A stretch of DNA of 64,000 nt from positions 218,367 to 282,366 of the forward strand of contig NZ_SJZD01000003.1 of NCBI RefSeq assembly GCF_004959765.1, read 5' to 3'. The notes below the pieces were generated by a model, which searched no databases, was not told where the DNA came from, and was given only the letters and a program-made list of their open reading frames with translations. Positions 25,185 to 33,495 of the stretch are shown piece by piece. This DNA is from Flavobacterium sp. H122 (GTDB lineage: Bacteria; Bacteroidota; Bacteroidia; Flavobacteriales; Flavobacteriaceae). The translations under genes and the position numbers were made by a program. Within the stretch, counting starts at the first letter, position 1. Each line of letters opens with the position of its first letter.

Positions 25185-25272
25185 TTGTTGCTGTATAACC
25201 GATATTTTTCCACTTAATCTAATATGTTGTTTGTTTTCAGTAAAATGATTAAATTTATAGAAATGTTGTAGT

Positions 25273-25737
25273 ATGAAAACGATTCTGATATTCGGATTGC
25301 TTGTTTGTAATTTCTCCTTTGCCCAACATTCAGTTAATTCATCTGGAGGTGAAACTGCAGGGGTAGGAGGCTCTGCTGGTTTTTCTATTGGTGAGGTCAT
25401 TTATTCTAATTATTCTAATGCTTCAGGTTCTGTTCTCGAAGGTATTCAACTTCCTTTTGAAATAGTAACACTTAATAATTCAGTTTTTGCAAAAGATGTT
25501 CAATTGTTGGTTTTTCCTAATCCAACAACAAGTGTTTTAATCTTAAGAATTTCACAGGAAGTCAATTCAGGGTTAAAATACCAACTTTTTGATAGTCATG
25601 GGAAGTTAATTGAGACCCAAAACAATCTAAAAGTTGAAAATGAAATTGATGTGAGTGGCTTGTCTGCAGCAATATATTTCTTGAAAATTTTTAACGGAAG
25701 TGATGAGGTGAATACTTTTAAAATAATCAAAAACTAA
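25273..25737 (+). CDS. Small T9SS-sorted secreted protein
   Basis: 154 residues: signal peptide MKTILIFGLLVCNFSFAQ, a short Gly/Ser-rich mature part (SGGETAGVGGSAGFSIGEVIYS) and a complete type A Por sorting domain (VFPNPTTSVLIL, then SGLSAAIYFLKI, ending TFKIIKN). Almost all of the protein is signal plus sorting tail, as in other small Bacteroidetes proteins of this type. It is followed after 11 nt by another secreted protein, so the two probably form an operon. Confidence 0.85.
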   Translation: MKTILIFGLLVCNFSFAQHSVNSSGGETAGVGGSAGFSIGEVIYSNYSNASGSVLEGIQLPFEIVTLNNSVFAKDVQLLVFPNPTTSVLILRISQEVNSGLKYQLFDSHGKLIETQNNLKVENEIDVSGLSAAIYFLKIFNGSDEVNTFKIIKN

Positions 25738-25748
25738 CATATACGATT

Positions 25749-26618
25749 ATGAAAAAAAATACAGTTTATTATCTGTGGCTGTTTTTCTTGTCAGGTTTTA
25801 TAGCTTATTCTCAAGTGCCGCAAAAAATCAGCTATCAATCGGTTGTTCGTAATGCCTCCAATCAATTACTTCAAAATAATTTGGTTGGGGTAAAAATAAG
25901 CATCTTGCAAGGGAATATTTCAGGCACTTCAGTGTATTCCGAAACACATTTGTTAAGTACAAATAATAATGGCTTGTTGAGTTTGGAAATTGGCGGAGGA
26001 GCTGTTGTTTCAGGGGTTTTTAATTCAATAAATTGGGCTAACGGTCCCTATTTTATTAAATCTGAAATTGATCCTGCCGGAGGGACAAATTACACAATTA
26101 CAGGTGCAAGTCAGCTTTTAAGTGTTCCATATGCACAATTGGCAGAGAATGTTGTAAATCCTAAATTTTCAGTTTCTGTTTCAGATGAAAGTAGTTACGA
26201 TTATTGGGGGCAAACCACACGAAACACTTGGATTGATGATCCTGACATTGCCCTTGTGGTTCCGGAAACCGGTAAATATTTATTGATATTTTCGGGAAAA
26301 GCTTATAATGTCAATACTTATCTTGGTACTCCAGGAAATAGTTTTGATACAAATTGTCTTGTTAGGGTTTTCAATAGTTCCACTGAAAATGAGTTGAATT
26401 ATAGTTTAATATTGCAAGAGTGGTCAGATACTGATGTACAGAGTAATTACATTGTCATTTATAAGCTTATGCCAATGAACTCTGAAAAATCAATGTTGCT
26501 GAATTTGACACAAGGGGATATATTAAAATTACAATATAACCAAGTTGCGGTTGGAAATCCTACGACTTCTTGGTATATATTAGGTGGTAATATTTCAATC
26601 CTAAAAATCGGGAATTAA
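25749..26618 (+). CDS. Secreted protein of unknown function
   Basis: 289 residues with signal peptide (MKKNTVYYLWLFFLSGFIAY). The first half (VPQKISYQSVVRNASNQLL and a following GLLSLEIGGG segment, to LSVPYAQLAENV) is a beta-rich domain that I have seen often at the N terminus of Bacteroidetes surface proteins that also carry tail-fibre-like or collagen-like regions; here a separate C-terminal beta domain follows instead. There is no T9SS tail of its own. It is co-transcribed with the small T9SS-tail protein just upstream. Confidence 0.75.
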   Translation: MKKNTVYYLWLFFLSGFIAYSQVPQKISYQSVVRNASNQLLQNNLVGVKISILQGNISGTSVYSETHLLSTNNNGLLSLEIGGGAVVSGVFNSINWANGPYFIKSEIDPAGGTNYTITGASQLLSVPYAQLAENVVNPKFSVSVSDESSYDYWGQTTRNTWIDDPDIALVVPETGKYLLIFSGKAYNVNTYLGTPGNSFDTNCLVRVFNSSTENELNYSLILQEWSDTDVQSNYIVIYKLMPMNSEKSMLLNLTQGDILKLQYNQVAVGNPTTSWYILGGNISILKIGN

Positions 26619-26656
26619 ATCGGAATGGGTTCGTACTCTTTTTTTATATTTGAAGA

Positions 26657-27595
26657 ATGAACTTAGAATCTCAAATAGAAAAAATATCCAGCTTCCAGCA
26701 TTTGGAACTTTTGGCAAATCAAATTGTTGAAGGTTTTATATCCGGAATGCATAAAAGTCCATTTCATGGGTTCTCTGCGGAATTTGCCGAGCATAAAATC
26801 TATAATGCAGGAGAAAGTACAAAGCACATAGATTGGAAGCTTTATGCTAAAACTGATCGTTTGTACACAAAACGATTTGAGGAAGAAACAAACTTACGTT
26901 GTCATTTAATTATTGACAATTCTTCGTCGATGCATTATCCAAAGCTTGATAACGGACAATTTTTTTATGAAAACAAAATAGGTTTTTCTGTTTTGGCATC
27001 TGCCGTATTGATGAATCTGTTAAAAAAGCAGCGGGATGCGGTTGGTTTGAGTGTCTATAGTGATTCTTATGAGTATTATGCTCCTGAAAAGGGAAGTGAG
27101 CGTCACCACCGTATGCTTTTGCATAAACTGGAACATTTGATAAAAGAACCGAAAGTATCTAAAAAAACAGATACAGTTACTTATTTGCACCAAATTGCAG
27201 AAAAAGTCCATCGTCGTTCCATGATTGTTCTGTTTACAGATATGTTTGATTCTGAAGTCTCAGAAGATGCAAATGAAAAACTGTTTAAAGCATTGCAGCA
27301 TTTAAAACATAATAAACATAAAGTAGTTGTTTTTCATGTTATTGACAGGAAAACTGAATTTAAGTTTGATTTTGATAATCATCCCCGTAAGTTTATTGAT
27401 GTTGAATCCGGTGAACAGGTTAATTTGTTTGCAGAAAACATAAAACATGACTATGAAAAGCTGGTTCAAAATCATTTTGATAAAATAGCCAATACTTGTG
27501 CTATGTATAAAATTAAATATGTTCCGGTTTCTGTAGATGAAAAATTTGAAAAAATTATGACAGCCTATTTGGTTGAAAAACAAAGATTTGGATAA
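26657..27595 (+). CDS. DUF58 domain protein (vWA-like)
   Basis: 312-residue cytoplasmic protein of the DUF58 family, which is linked to MoxR ATPases and batABCD aerotolerance operons. Typical are DWKLYAKTDRLYTKRFEEET near residue 60, the vWA-like start LIIDNSSSM (MIDAS DxSxS) near 90 and VLFTDMFD near 195. No MoxR or Bat gene is adjacent in this window. A TATATTTG box at 26645-26652 ends only 4 nt before the ATG. Confidence 0.9.
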   Translation: MNLESQIEKISSFQHLELLANQIVEGFISGMHKSPFHGFSAEFAEHKIYNAGESTKHIDWKLYAKTDRLYTKRFEEETNLRCHLIIDNSSSMHYPKLDNGQFFYENKIGFSVLASAVLMNLLKKQRDAVGLSVYSDSYEYYAPEKGSERHHRMLLHKLEHLIKEPKVSKKTDTVTYLHQIAEKVHRRSMIVLFTDMFDSEVSEDANEKLFKALQHLKHNKHKVVVFHVIDRKTEFKFDFDNHPRKFIDVESGEQVNLFAENIKHDYEKLVQNHFDKIANTCAMYKIKYVPVSVDEKFEKIMTAYLVEKQRFG

Positions 27596-27633
27596 TTTGC
27601 AGAAAATAAATTTCAAAAAAACATAAAATATAC

Positions 27634-27663
27634 TTGCAGAATTGAAAAACGGTTGTATATTTG
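27634..27663 (+). promoter_or_regulatory. Promoter of tRNA-Asp copy 1
   Basis: TTG (27634-27636), an exact 19-nt spacer and TATATTTG (27656-27663), 18 nt upstream of the tRNA. Confidence 0.75.
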
Positions 27664-27681
27664 CAACCGCAATTAAGCGAA

Positions 27682-27755
27682 GGTTTGGTAGTTCAGTTGG
27701 TTAGAATACATGCCTGTCACGCATGGGGTCGCGGGTTCGAGTCCCGTCCAGACCG
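27682..27755 (+). tRNA. tRNA-Asp (GTC), copy 1
   Basis: 74 nt with acceptor GGTTTGG/CCAGACC (one G-U pair), the D arm with AGTTGGTT, the anticodon loop with GTC in CCTGTCACG and the T arm GGTTCGAGTCC. CCA is not encoded. It is identical to the gene at 28868. Confidence 0.95.
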
Positions 27756-27774
27756 CTAAAATTGGGAAAATTAT

Positions 27775-27804
27775 AAAAAGCGTTTCTTTATGAAACGCTT
27801 TTTT
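27775..27804 (+). terminator. Terminator of tRNA-Asp copy 1
   Basis: AAAAAGCGTTTC (27775-27786) pairs with GAAACGCTTTTT (27792-27803) around TTTAT, followed by T. Confidence 0.85.
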
Positions 27805-27843
27805 GCCCAAAAAAGGAATTTAAAATTAGTTGTGTTGTTTAGT

Positions 27844-27861
27844 CTCATTGGAGACAATGAG
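27844..27861 (+). repeat. Hairpin CTCATTG/CAATGAG heading the GIY-YIG array
   Basis: A perfect 7-bp stem with loop GAGA. The corresponding hairpin of the next unit (28199-28216) is CTCGTTG/CAACGAG with loop TTGA, so one pair has changed from A-T to G-C with pairing kept. Confidence 0.5.
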
Positions 27862-27884
27862 ATGGTTTAGTAGTTAGACCAATG

Positions 27885-27916
27885 AAAAGCTTTCCATTTA
27901 ATTGGAGGGCTTTTTT
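27885..27916 (+). terminator. Terminator-like hairpin of the GIY-YIG unit, copy 1
   Basis: AAAAGCTTTCCA (27885-27896) pairs with TGGAGGGCTTTT (27903-27914) with two G-U pairs around loop TTTAAT, then T residues. The same hairpin recurs at 28220-28251 and 28555-28586. Because it sits inside the longer open frame, it shows that the GIY-YIG proteins start downstream of it. Confidence 0.7.
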
Positions 27917-27932
27917 ATTTTTATGCCGATTT

Positions 27933-28172
27933 ATGTTTTATGTGTATATAATTTTTTCTGCTTCAAAAGATGTTTACTATAAAGGGTTTACATCTAATCT
28001 CAATGATAGATTGATGAAACATAATTCAGGAGAAAGTACTTATACATCGTCAGCATCTGATTGGGTGCTGGTTTATTCTAAATCTTTTGAAACAAAGACT
28101 GATGCTTTAAAAGAAGAAAAGAGACTGAAAAAGCTTAATCGTATTTCTCTTGAAAACCTTATTAAAAAATAA
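27933..28172 (+). CDS. GIY-YIG domain protein, copy 1
   Basis: Small (79-residue) single-domain GIY-YIG protein of the YhbQ/UvrC-N type. MFYVYIIFSASKDVYYKGFT has the pattern YVYII...YYKGFT, where the canonical GIY and YIG become VYI and YKG; the Arg in LNDRLMKHN and a Glu in ALKEEKRLKK fit the catalytic set. The frame is open from 27882, but the extra residues are the terminator hairpin, so I use ATG 27933. The protein is identical to copy 2. DNA cleavage is possible for the fold but untested; such small ORFs are frequent beside stable RNA genes in Flavobacteria. Confidence 0.85.
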   Translation: MFYVYIIFSASKDVYYKGFTSNLNDRLMKHNSGESTYTSSASDWVLVYSKSFETKTDALKEEKRLKKLNRISLENLIKK

Positions 28173-28267
28173 TTATAAAATAGAGATGGTTTAGTAGTCT
28201 CGTTGTTGACAACGAGATGAAAAGCTTTCCATTTGATTGGAGGGCTTTTTTATTTTTATGCCGATTT

Positions 28268-28507
28268 ATGTTTTATGTGTATATAATTTTTTCTGCTTCA
28301 AAAGATGTTTACTATAAAGGGTTTACATCTAATCTCAATGATAGATTGATGAAACATAATTCAGGAGAAAGTACTTATACATCGTCAGCATCTGATTGGG
28401 TGCTGGTTTATTCTAAATCTTTTGAAACAAAGACTGATGCTTTAAAAGAAGAAAAGAGACTGAAAAAGCTTAATCGTATTTCTCTTGAAAACCTTATTAA
28501 AAAATAA
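28268..28507 (+). CDS. GIY-YIG domain protein, copy 2
   Basis: Encodes the same 79-residue protein as the gene at 27933 and lies exactly 335 nt downstream of it. As for copy 1, the start is the ATG after the terminator-like hairpin (28220-28251), giving MFYVYIIFSASKD. The near-complete DNA identity shows a very recent tandem duplication or ongoing homogenisation. Transcription would end at the third hairpin (28555-28586). Confidence 0.85.
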   Translation: MFYVYIIFSASKDVYYKGFTSNLNDRLMKHNSGESTYTSSASDWVLVYSKSFETKTDALKEEKRLKKLNRISLENLIKK

Positions 28508-28551
28508 TTATAAAATAGAGATGGTTTAGTAGTCTCGTTGTTGACAACGAG

Positions 28552-28690
28552 ATGAAAAGCTTTCCATCTAATTGGAGGGCTTTTTTATTTTAATGCCGAT
28601 TTATGTTTTGGGTTAACATCTTTTTTTTCTGCTTTAAAAAGGTGTTTGGTATTGGAATTAGAGCGTAAAATCAAGATTTGTAATTAAATT
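28552..28690 (+). pseudogene. Decayed third GIY-YIG unit
   Basis: The hairpin and the first bases after it (ATGCCGATTTATGTTTT) match the other two units, but the frame soon fails (GGGTTAACATC in place of ATGTGTATATAA) and similarity fades by about 28660. It is a relic of a third copy. Confidence 0.75.
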
Positions 28691-28830
28691 GAAAATATTT
28701 GCAACATTATTGTTGTTGTCTTGCGGGTGTAACTGCAATAGTATGAAATGCTTAGCTTTTTTTGTGTAATACGGATTTTAAAAAGCTTGATTTTTTTTCG
28801 GAAAGTATTTTTTTAAGTGTAAAATATGAC

Positions 28831-28838
28831 TATATTTG
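28831..28838 (+). promoter_or_regulatory. -7 box of tRNA-Asp copy 2
   Basis: TATATTTG, as for copy 1, 29 nt upstream of the tRNA. No well-placed TTG was seen at -33. Confidence 0.55.
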
Positions 28839-28867
28839 CACCCAGAAAAACAGAAATACTGTTTTAA

Positions 28868-28941
28868 GGTTTGGTAGTTCAGTTGGTTAGAATACATGCC
28901 TGTCACGCATGGGGTCGCGGGTTCGAGTCCCGTCCAGACCG
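28868..28941 (+). tRNA. tRNA-Asp (GTC), copy 2
   Basis: Identical in all 74 nt to the gene at 27682, with a different promoter and terminator, so only the tRNA itself is conserved between the two loci. Confidence 0.95.
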
Positions 28942-28942
28942 C

Positions 28943-28975
28943 AAAAAGCTCTTCAGAAATGAAGAGCTTTTTTTG
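28943..28975 (+). terminator. Terminator of tRNA-Asp copy 2
   Basis: AAAAAGCTCTTC (28943-28954) pairs with GAAGAGCTTTTT (28961-28972) around AGAAAT, then T residues. Confidence 0.85.
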
Positions 28976-29113
28976 TTTTACTTGCTTTATTTTTCTGTGT
29001 TTTTCACTTTATTTTTTTGTATTTCGTACTTTATTGGTTAATTTTTTAATTTTCATTCAATAAATTCAATTTCTTAGTTTAAATTAGCTGCTATTAACCC
29101 AAAACCAAATTTT

Positions 29114-32100
29114 ATGAAAAAGAGATTACTTTCATCTTTTTTTCTTTTATATGGAATGGCTGCTGGATTTTCACAGGAAAATGTGAAATTAGCAGTTGAT
29201 GACATTCAAAAAGAAAAAAAGATAACTAAGAAAGAAGCTAAAAAACTTAGAAAGAAACACGAGGCTTTTTTAGCAGACAATAAAATAAACAGGAACTTTT
29301 ATTTAACAAAATCTGAAAGAAAATCGGAAGGTATTCCACCTAATAAGTATAATGAACAGGAATGGTTGCTTTCTATGAACCCTTCATTAGGTTATCCAAC
29401 ACATAATAAGTTAAATGAAGTAAGAAAAGAACTTGAATTCAAGCGCCAGCAGGCTTTGAATCAAAGAATACCTGGTGATGCTTCGGCAAATTCATGGGTA
29501 GAAAGAGGGCCTAACAACGTGGGTGGAAGAACCAGAGCTTTAATTTTTGATCCCGGAGATGCAACAAACAATACTGTTATTGCCGGAGGAGTAAGCGGTG
29601 GATTATGGAAGAATACTAATATTTCCAGTGCATCATCAACATGGACAAAAATAAATACTTTCCCGGAACATGTAAACGTTCAGAATATAACTGTTGATCC
29701 TAATAATACAAATACCTGGTATGTAGGTACAGGGGAATCATACGTTTTTGGTGATGTGAACGGTAACGGAATATGGAAAACCACTGACAGAGGAACTACT
29801 TGGGAAAGAGTCTATGGAGGAGGGGCTGTGACCTCGGTTGTTAAAAACCTTCATAATTTGGAAATTGTATCTCCTTCAACAGCAATAACTATAAAAGAGT
29901 ATGCAACAGGGCAGGCAACCTGGACAGGAGGTAATATAATCAGCAGTTTTACAGCTCCAATAGTATTAATGAATGACGGGACAGCTCCCACAGACGATGG
30001 TTGTACAGCCGCTGTTCAAAATTACAGCGGTAAAATTGTATTGATCCGCCGTGGTACTTGTTCGTTTGAATCAAAAGCTGTTGTTGCACAAAATGCAGGT
30101 GCGGTTGGTGTAATTATCATGAATAATGCCGCTGGGGGTTCCGTGTTTAATATGGCTGAAGATGCCGCTGTTGCCGGTACAATCCCAACTATTATGATTT
30201 CAAAAGAAGACGGAGATTTGTTGGTTGCAAATCTGGCTAACTTAACAGGTACTTTTAAACCGTCGGCTGCAACTGAATTTTCAGGTCTGGAAGTTACAGG
30301 TGTTCAATTTGTAAATGACCTGGTGGTTAAAAACAATGCAGGAGTATCAGAAATTTATGCAGCTATGGGAGATGGCCAGTATTCAGATGCAAGAAACGGT
30401 ACTCTGTTCGATGCTTCTAATTTTGGAATGTTCAAATCAGTAAACGGTGGTGCGACCTGGACTAAATTATCGTTGCCTGTGTCGCAAAATAATCACCCTT
30501 CTTGTCCTAATGATATTGAAATTGGTGCGGACGGCGATGTGTGGGTTTCTACTACAAACAGCTGGACTTTTGGAGACGGAGGCGGACGAGTTTTTCATTC
30601 GTCGGATAATGGAGCGTCTTTTACATTAAAGCATACTGTGCAGGGAGAAGCTGGGGGTGAACGTGTTGAGATTGAAGCATCAAACACTACTCCGGACAAA
30701 ATATATGTGTTGTCTGAATTGAAAGACGATCCAAACACAACTTCAAAAGTGGAGGTGAAATTAGAGTTGACTACAAATGGTTTTGCAACAGCACCTACAG
30801 TTCTTACATTGCCTGCAGGGAATGAGTCGCGTGAAACCACTTATGGTTTTACAGGGGCGCAGGCATTTTACGATATGATGATTGAATCAGATCCGGTAGA
30901 TGATAAAATTTTATATGTGGGAGGAATTGATTTATACCGTACAGTTAATGCTACCGGGCCTTCTGTAACCTGGGCGACAATTTCAAACTGGACAACTAAT
31001 GTTCATTCTGATCAGCATGCTATGGTGTTTAAGCCGGGTAATAGTAACATTGGTTTATTTGGTAATGATGGAGGAGTATATTATTCAGGCAGTTTGTCAG
31101 CTACTACAACTCCTGCAACTTCAAGAAACAATGGATTTAATGTGACACAATTTGTTGGCGCTGCTGTTATGCCAAATGGTATTTCCGGTGCCTCAGGAGA
31201 TTTCTTTGTTGCCGGATCTCAGGATAATGGTACTCAGTATTATTCAGGTTCGTCAACTTCTGCAACTTCTACTGTTGGAGCTTCTGCAGGATTGAATAAT
31301 ACATTTAGAGTTCAGGGAGGTGATGGAGGGAAACCTCTGTTTGATCAGGGCTCGGATAAATATTATATTACCAATTATGTGTATAACGATAATATGGTAT
31401 TGAGAAATGTGGGTAGTACTACAACAAAAGTATTGAATGACGGTACAGCAAATGCCGGGTTGTTTTATCCTGCAATGGCTTTAGATTCTGCTAATGATAT
31501 TGTTTATTCAGATTTTACAAGTGGAGGAGTTTATCAAATCAGAAGATATTCAAACATAAGAGGTAAGGGACAGGTTGCAAGAACAAATCTTTCAAATGCG
31601 TTGCTGACTACTTACGCTACAGCTTTGACAACTGGTAAAACAACGCCTTCAACATTGTATGTTGGAACCATGAACGGCAGACTTTTAAAAGTTGCAAATG
31701 CTAATGGAACTGCGGTATGGTCTAATATTTCCGGAAGTTCATTTGTTGGTAGTGTTTCTGATGTTGAATTTGGAGCTAATGATAATCAGATTTTTGTTAC
31801 GATGCATAATTATGGTGTAAATAATATATGGTACACATCTAATGGTGGTGCAAACTGGTATCAATTAGATGGTGATTTACCTGATTTACCTGTAAAATGT
31901 ATTTTGCCGAATCCGTTAAACGCTGCCGAATTAATGATTGGTACTGAGTTGGGTGTTTGGTATGCCAGTAATTTTAATAGCGCATCAACTGTAGACCAGG
32001 CTTTGGTTTGGAAACAGGCATATAATGGTATGAGTAATGTTAAAGTTACCGATTTGGATTTACAGGCAAATTCACCTACAGCGCCAACTGCATACAAGGT

Positions 32101-32428
32101 TTATGCGGCTACTTATGGACGTGGGGTTTTCTCAGGAGCTTTTACGACAGAATCTTCGGCTAAAACTATAAACCCTACGGTTACAAACGAAATATCTGTT
32201 TATCCAACGATTAGTAACGGTAATGTACGTGTTTCTTCCAATAAAAATTATGGAATAACTAAAGTAGAGTTATTTGATGTTGCCGGTAGAAATGTATTTA
32301 ATAATTCTATTGAAATAAATGGAAATAATACTTTGGATTTAAATTTAGGCACTCAGGCAAAAGGAAATTACATCCTTAAATTGAGTGGTGAAGGTTTTGA
32401 AGAGGTAAGAAGATTGATTATTGAATAA
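29114..32428 (+). CDS. T9SS-exported protein with sialidase-like propeller and PA domain
   Basis: 1104 residues: signal peptide (LSSFFLLYGMAAGFSQ), a Lys/Arg-rich propeptide-like region to about 120, then VPS10/BNR-type repeats (WERGPNNVGGRTRALIF-like start; Asp-box-type turns such as KTTDRGTTWERV, KSVNGGATWTKL, SSDNGASFTL and TSNGGANWYQL). A PA domain is inserted at about 250-375 (YSGKIVLIRRGTCSFESKA). The C-terminal 75 residues are a type A Por sorting domain (VYPTISNGNVRV ... GNYILKLSGEGFEEVRRLII). It is probably a surface or secreted enzyme or binding protein; the fold does not fix the activity. No catalytic protease domain is visible. Confidence 0.88.
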   Translation: MKKRLLSSFFLLYGMAAGFSQENVKLAVDDIQKEKKITKKEAKKLRKKHEAFLADNKINRNFYLTKSERKSEGIPPNKYNEQEWLLSMNPSLGYPTHNKLNEVRKELEFKRQQALNQRIPGDASANSWVERGPNNVGGRTRALIFDPGDATNNTVIAGGVSGGLWKNTNISSASSTWTKINTFPEHVNVQNITVDPNNTNTWYVGTGESYVFGDVNGNGIWKTTDRGTTWERVYGGGAVTSVVKNLHNLEIVSPSTAITIKEYATGQATWTGGNIISSFTAPIVLMNDGTAPTDDGCTAAVQNYSGKIVLIRRGTCSFESKAVVAQNAGAVGVIIMNNAAGGSVFNMAEDAAVAGTIPTIMISKEDGDLLVANLANLTGTFKPSAATEFSGLEVTGVQFVNDLVVKNNAGVSEIYAAMGDGQYSDARNGTLFDASNFGMFKSVNGGATWTKLSLPVSQNNHPSCPNDIEIGADGDVWVSTTNSWTFGDGGGRVFHSSDNGASFTLKHTVQGEAGGERVEIEASNTTPDKIYVLSELKDDPNTTSKVEVKLELTTNGFATAPTVLTLPAGNESRETTYGFTGAQAFYDMMIESDPVDDKILYVGGIDLYRTVNATGPSVTWATISNWTTNVHSDQHAMVFKPGNSNIGLFGNDGGVYYSGSLSATTTPATSRNNGFNVTQFVGAAVMPNGISGASGDFFVAGSQDNGTQYYSGSSTSATSTVGASAGLNNTFRVQGGDGGKPLFDQGSDKYYITNYVYNDNMVLRNVGSTTTKVLNDGTANAGLFYPAMALDSANDIVYSDFTSGGVYQIRRYSNIRGKGQVARTNLSNALLTTYATALTTGKTTPSTLYVGTMNGRLLKVANANGTAVWSNISGSSFVGSVSDVEFGANDNQIFVTMHNYGVNNIWYTSNGGANWYQLDGDLPDLPVKCILPNPLNAAELMIGTELGVWYASNFNSASTVDQALVWKQAYNGMSNVKVTDLDLQANSPTAPTAYKVYAATYGRGVFSGAFTTESSAKTINPTVTNEISVYPTISNGNVRVSSNKNYGITKVELFDVAGRNVFNNSIEINGNNTLDLNLGTQAKGNYILKLSGEGFEEVRRLIIE

Positions 32429-32440
32429 ATAATAAAAAGG

Positions 32441-32471
32441 AAGGGGTTGTTTAAAACAACCCCTTTTTTAT
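32441..32471. terminator. Bidirectional terminator between the T9SS protein and gldD
   Basis: AAGGGGTTGTTT (32441-32452) pairs with AAACAACCCCTT (32454-32465). A-rich sequence on one side and T-rich on the other allow use by both converging genes. Confidence 0.85.
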
Positions 32472-33031
32472 TTCCATTCCAATGATTCCATTAATATTCT
32501 CAAGTCATTTTTTATGTAATGAGCTGCAGGCAAAACCGAATCAAAATTGGGTTTTGCATAAAAATAAATTGAACCCATTAAGAAGTTTCTAGTGCTGTCA
32601 GTCACATAAAATTGCGATTGTGATGCTGCATTTCCGCCAACCTCATAAAACATTCCGTACTTTTTGCCTTTATCATTCACATAAGGCTGTTCGATAATAT
32701 TATCTGCCTTAATTACGTGCTCGTAAGTCAGCTTTTGAGCATCACGCAATAACGTTTCTATATTGTTATTTACAGGACGGTAGTTTAAATAAACTGTTGC
32801 GTTTAGATTTGGATATTCAATATGATAATTGCAGCTTCCTTTATCTGTGACTCTTCCTAAAGAATTATAATCAAAATCATAAGCACAGGCTTTTATAAAT
32901 TTTTCATACTTGGCTTCAGGATATTCCAAGCTCAGATAACCTTTAGGTTTTGGTAAAATATCATCTTTACAGCTTACTGTACATAAACAAATTGCTAAGA
33001 AAGAAAGTAAGCTTAAATTGTTTTTGATCAT
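32468..33031 (-). CDS. gldD: Gliding motility lipoprotein GldD
   Basis: Essential gliding/T9SS-associated lipoprotein of Flavobacteria, found in the cell envelope. The signal peptide ends AICLCTVSC (Cys near residue 21), then DDILPKPKGYLSLEYPE, the hallmark of GldD, and a C-terminal ALE-type helix NDLRILMESLEWK. It has 187 residues, the normal length. Here it starts 3 nt after ssb; in Flavobacterium johnsoniae gldE lies between ssb and gldD as I recall, so the gene order is unusual. Confidence 0.92.
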   Translation of the reverse strand: MIKNNLSLLSFLAICLCTVSCKDDILPKPKGYLSLEYPEAKYEKFIKACAYDFDYNSLGRVTDKGSCNYHIEYPNLNATVYLNYRPVNNNIETLLRDAQKLTYEHVIKADNIIEQPYVNDKGKKYGMFYEVGGNAASQSQFYVTDSTRNFLMGSIYFYAKPNFDSVLPAAHYIKNDLRILMESLEWK

Positions 33032-33034
33032 TTT

Positions 33035-33481
33035 TTAAAAAGGTAAATCGTTTTCAATTGGGTTGTCAAAGTTAGTACTTTTTGAAGCATCCGGTTGGTT
33101 TTTTAACGATTCAGAATCTTTTTTAGTATTTAAAAAGGTGAATTCAGTTACCTGAATTTCTGTAGTATATTTAGTTGAGCCGTCTTCTGCCTGCCACTGG
33201 CGGGATTTTATACGTCCTTCCACGTATATTTTGTCTCCTTTTGACAGGTATTTTTCGCAGATTTCTGCGGCTTTATTTCTAACTACCACGTTATGCCATT
33301 CGGTAGAGGTTATCTTTTCACCGGTGGTTTTGTTTATATAAATGTCATTAGTGGCTAGGGGAAATCTGCCTATACAGTTTCCTCCATCAAAATAATGCAT
33401 TTTAACTTCGTCTCCTAAATGCCCTATCAGCATTACTTTGTTCAATGTTCCGTTCATCTGGCTTGTAATTTTTATACTCAA
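33035..33481 (-). CDS. ssb: Single-stranded DNA-binding protein
   Basis: OB-fold SSB, residues 9-115: NKVMLIGHLGDEV at the start, then EWHNVVVRNKAAEICEKYLSKGDKIYVEGRI, ending in the partner-binding acidic tail NPIENDLPF. The frame begins at 33481. A start at the inner ATG (MNGTLNKVMLIG, 33457) is equally possible and closer to homologues. It is the middle gene of mutY-ssb-gldD on the minus strand, 14 nt after mutY. Confidence 0.95.
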   Translation of the reverse strand: MSIKITSQMNGTLNKVMLIGHLGDEVKMHYFDGGNCIGRFPLATNDIYINKTTGEKITSTEWHNVVVRNKAAEICEKYLSKGDKIYVEGRIKSRQWQAEDGSTKYTTEIQVTEFTFLNTKKDSESLKNQPDASKSTNFDNPIENDLPF

Positions 33482-33495
33482 ATATAGTTATTTTT

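Larger units (their letters stand above)
27882..28690 (+). repeat. Tandem array of a 335-bp GIY-YIG unit (two full copies and one decayed copy)
   Basis: Equivalent positions repeat at exactly 335 nt: 27882, 28217 and 28552. The first two copies are almost identical over the whole unit, including hairpin and gene. The third is recognisable up to about 28660 and then decays. The array lies between two identical tRNA-Asp genes. Confidence 0.9.

Noticed and set aside
27882..27932. N-terminal extension of the GIY-YIG proteins
   Set aside because: The DNA is a terminator-like hairpin with a T-run, and the GIY-YIG fold starts at the inner ATG.
27682..28941. Identical tRNA-Asp genes as attachment sites of an integrated element
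   Set aside because: The DNA between them has no integrase and both tRNAs are complete with different promoters and terminators; simple duplication explains it.
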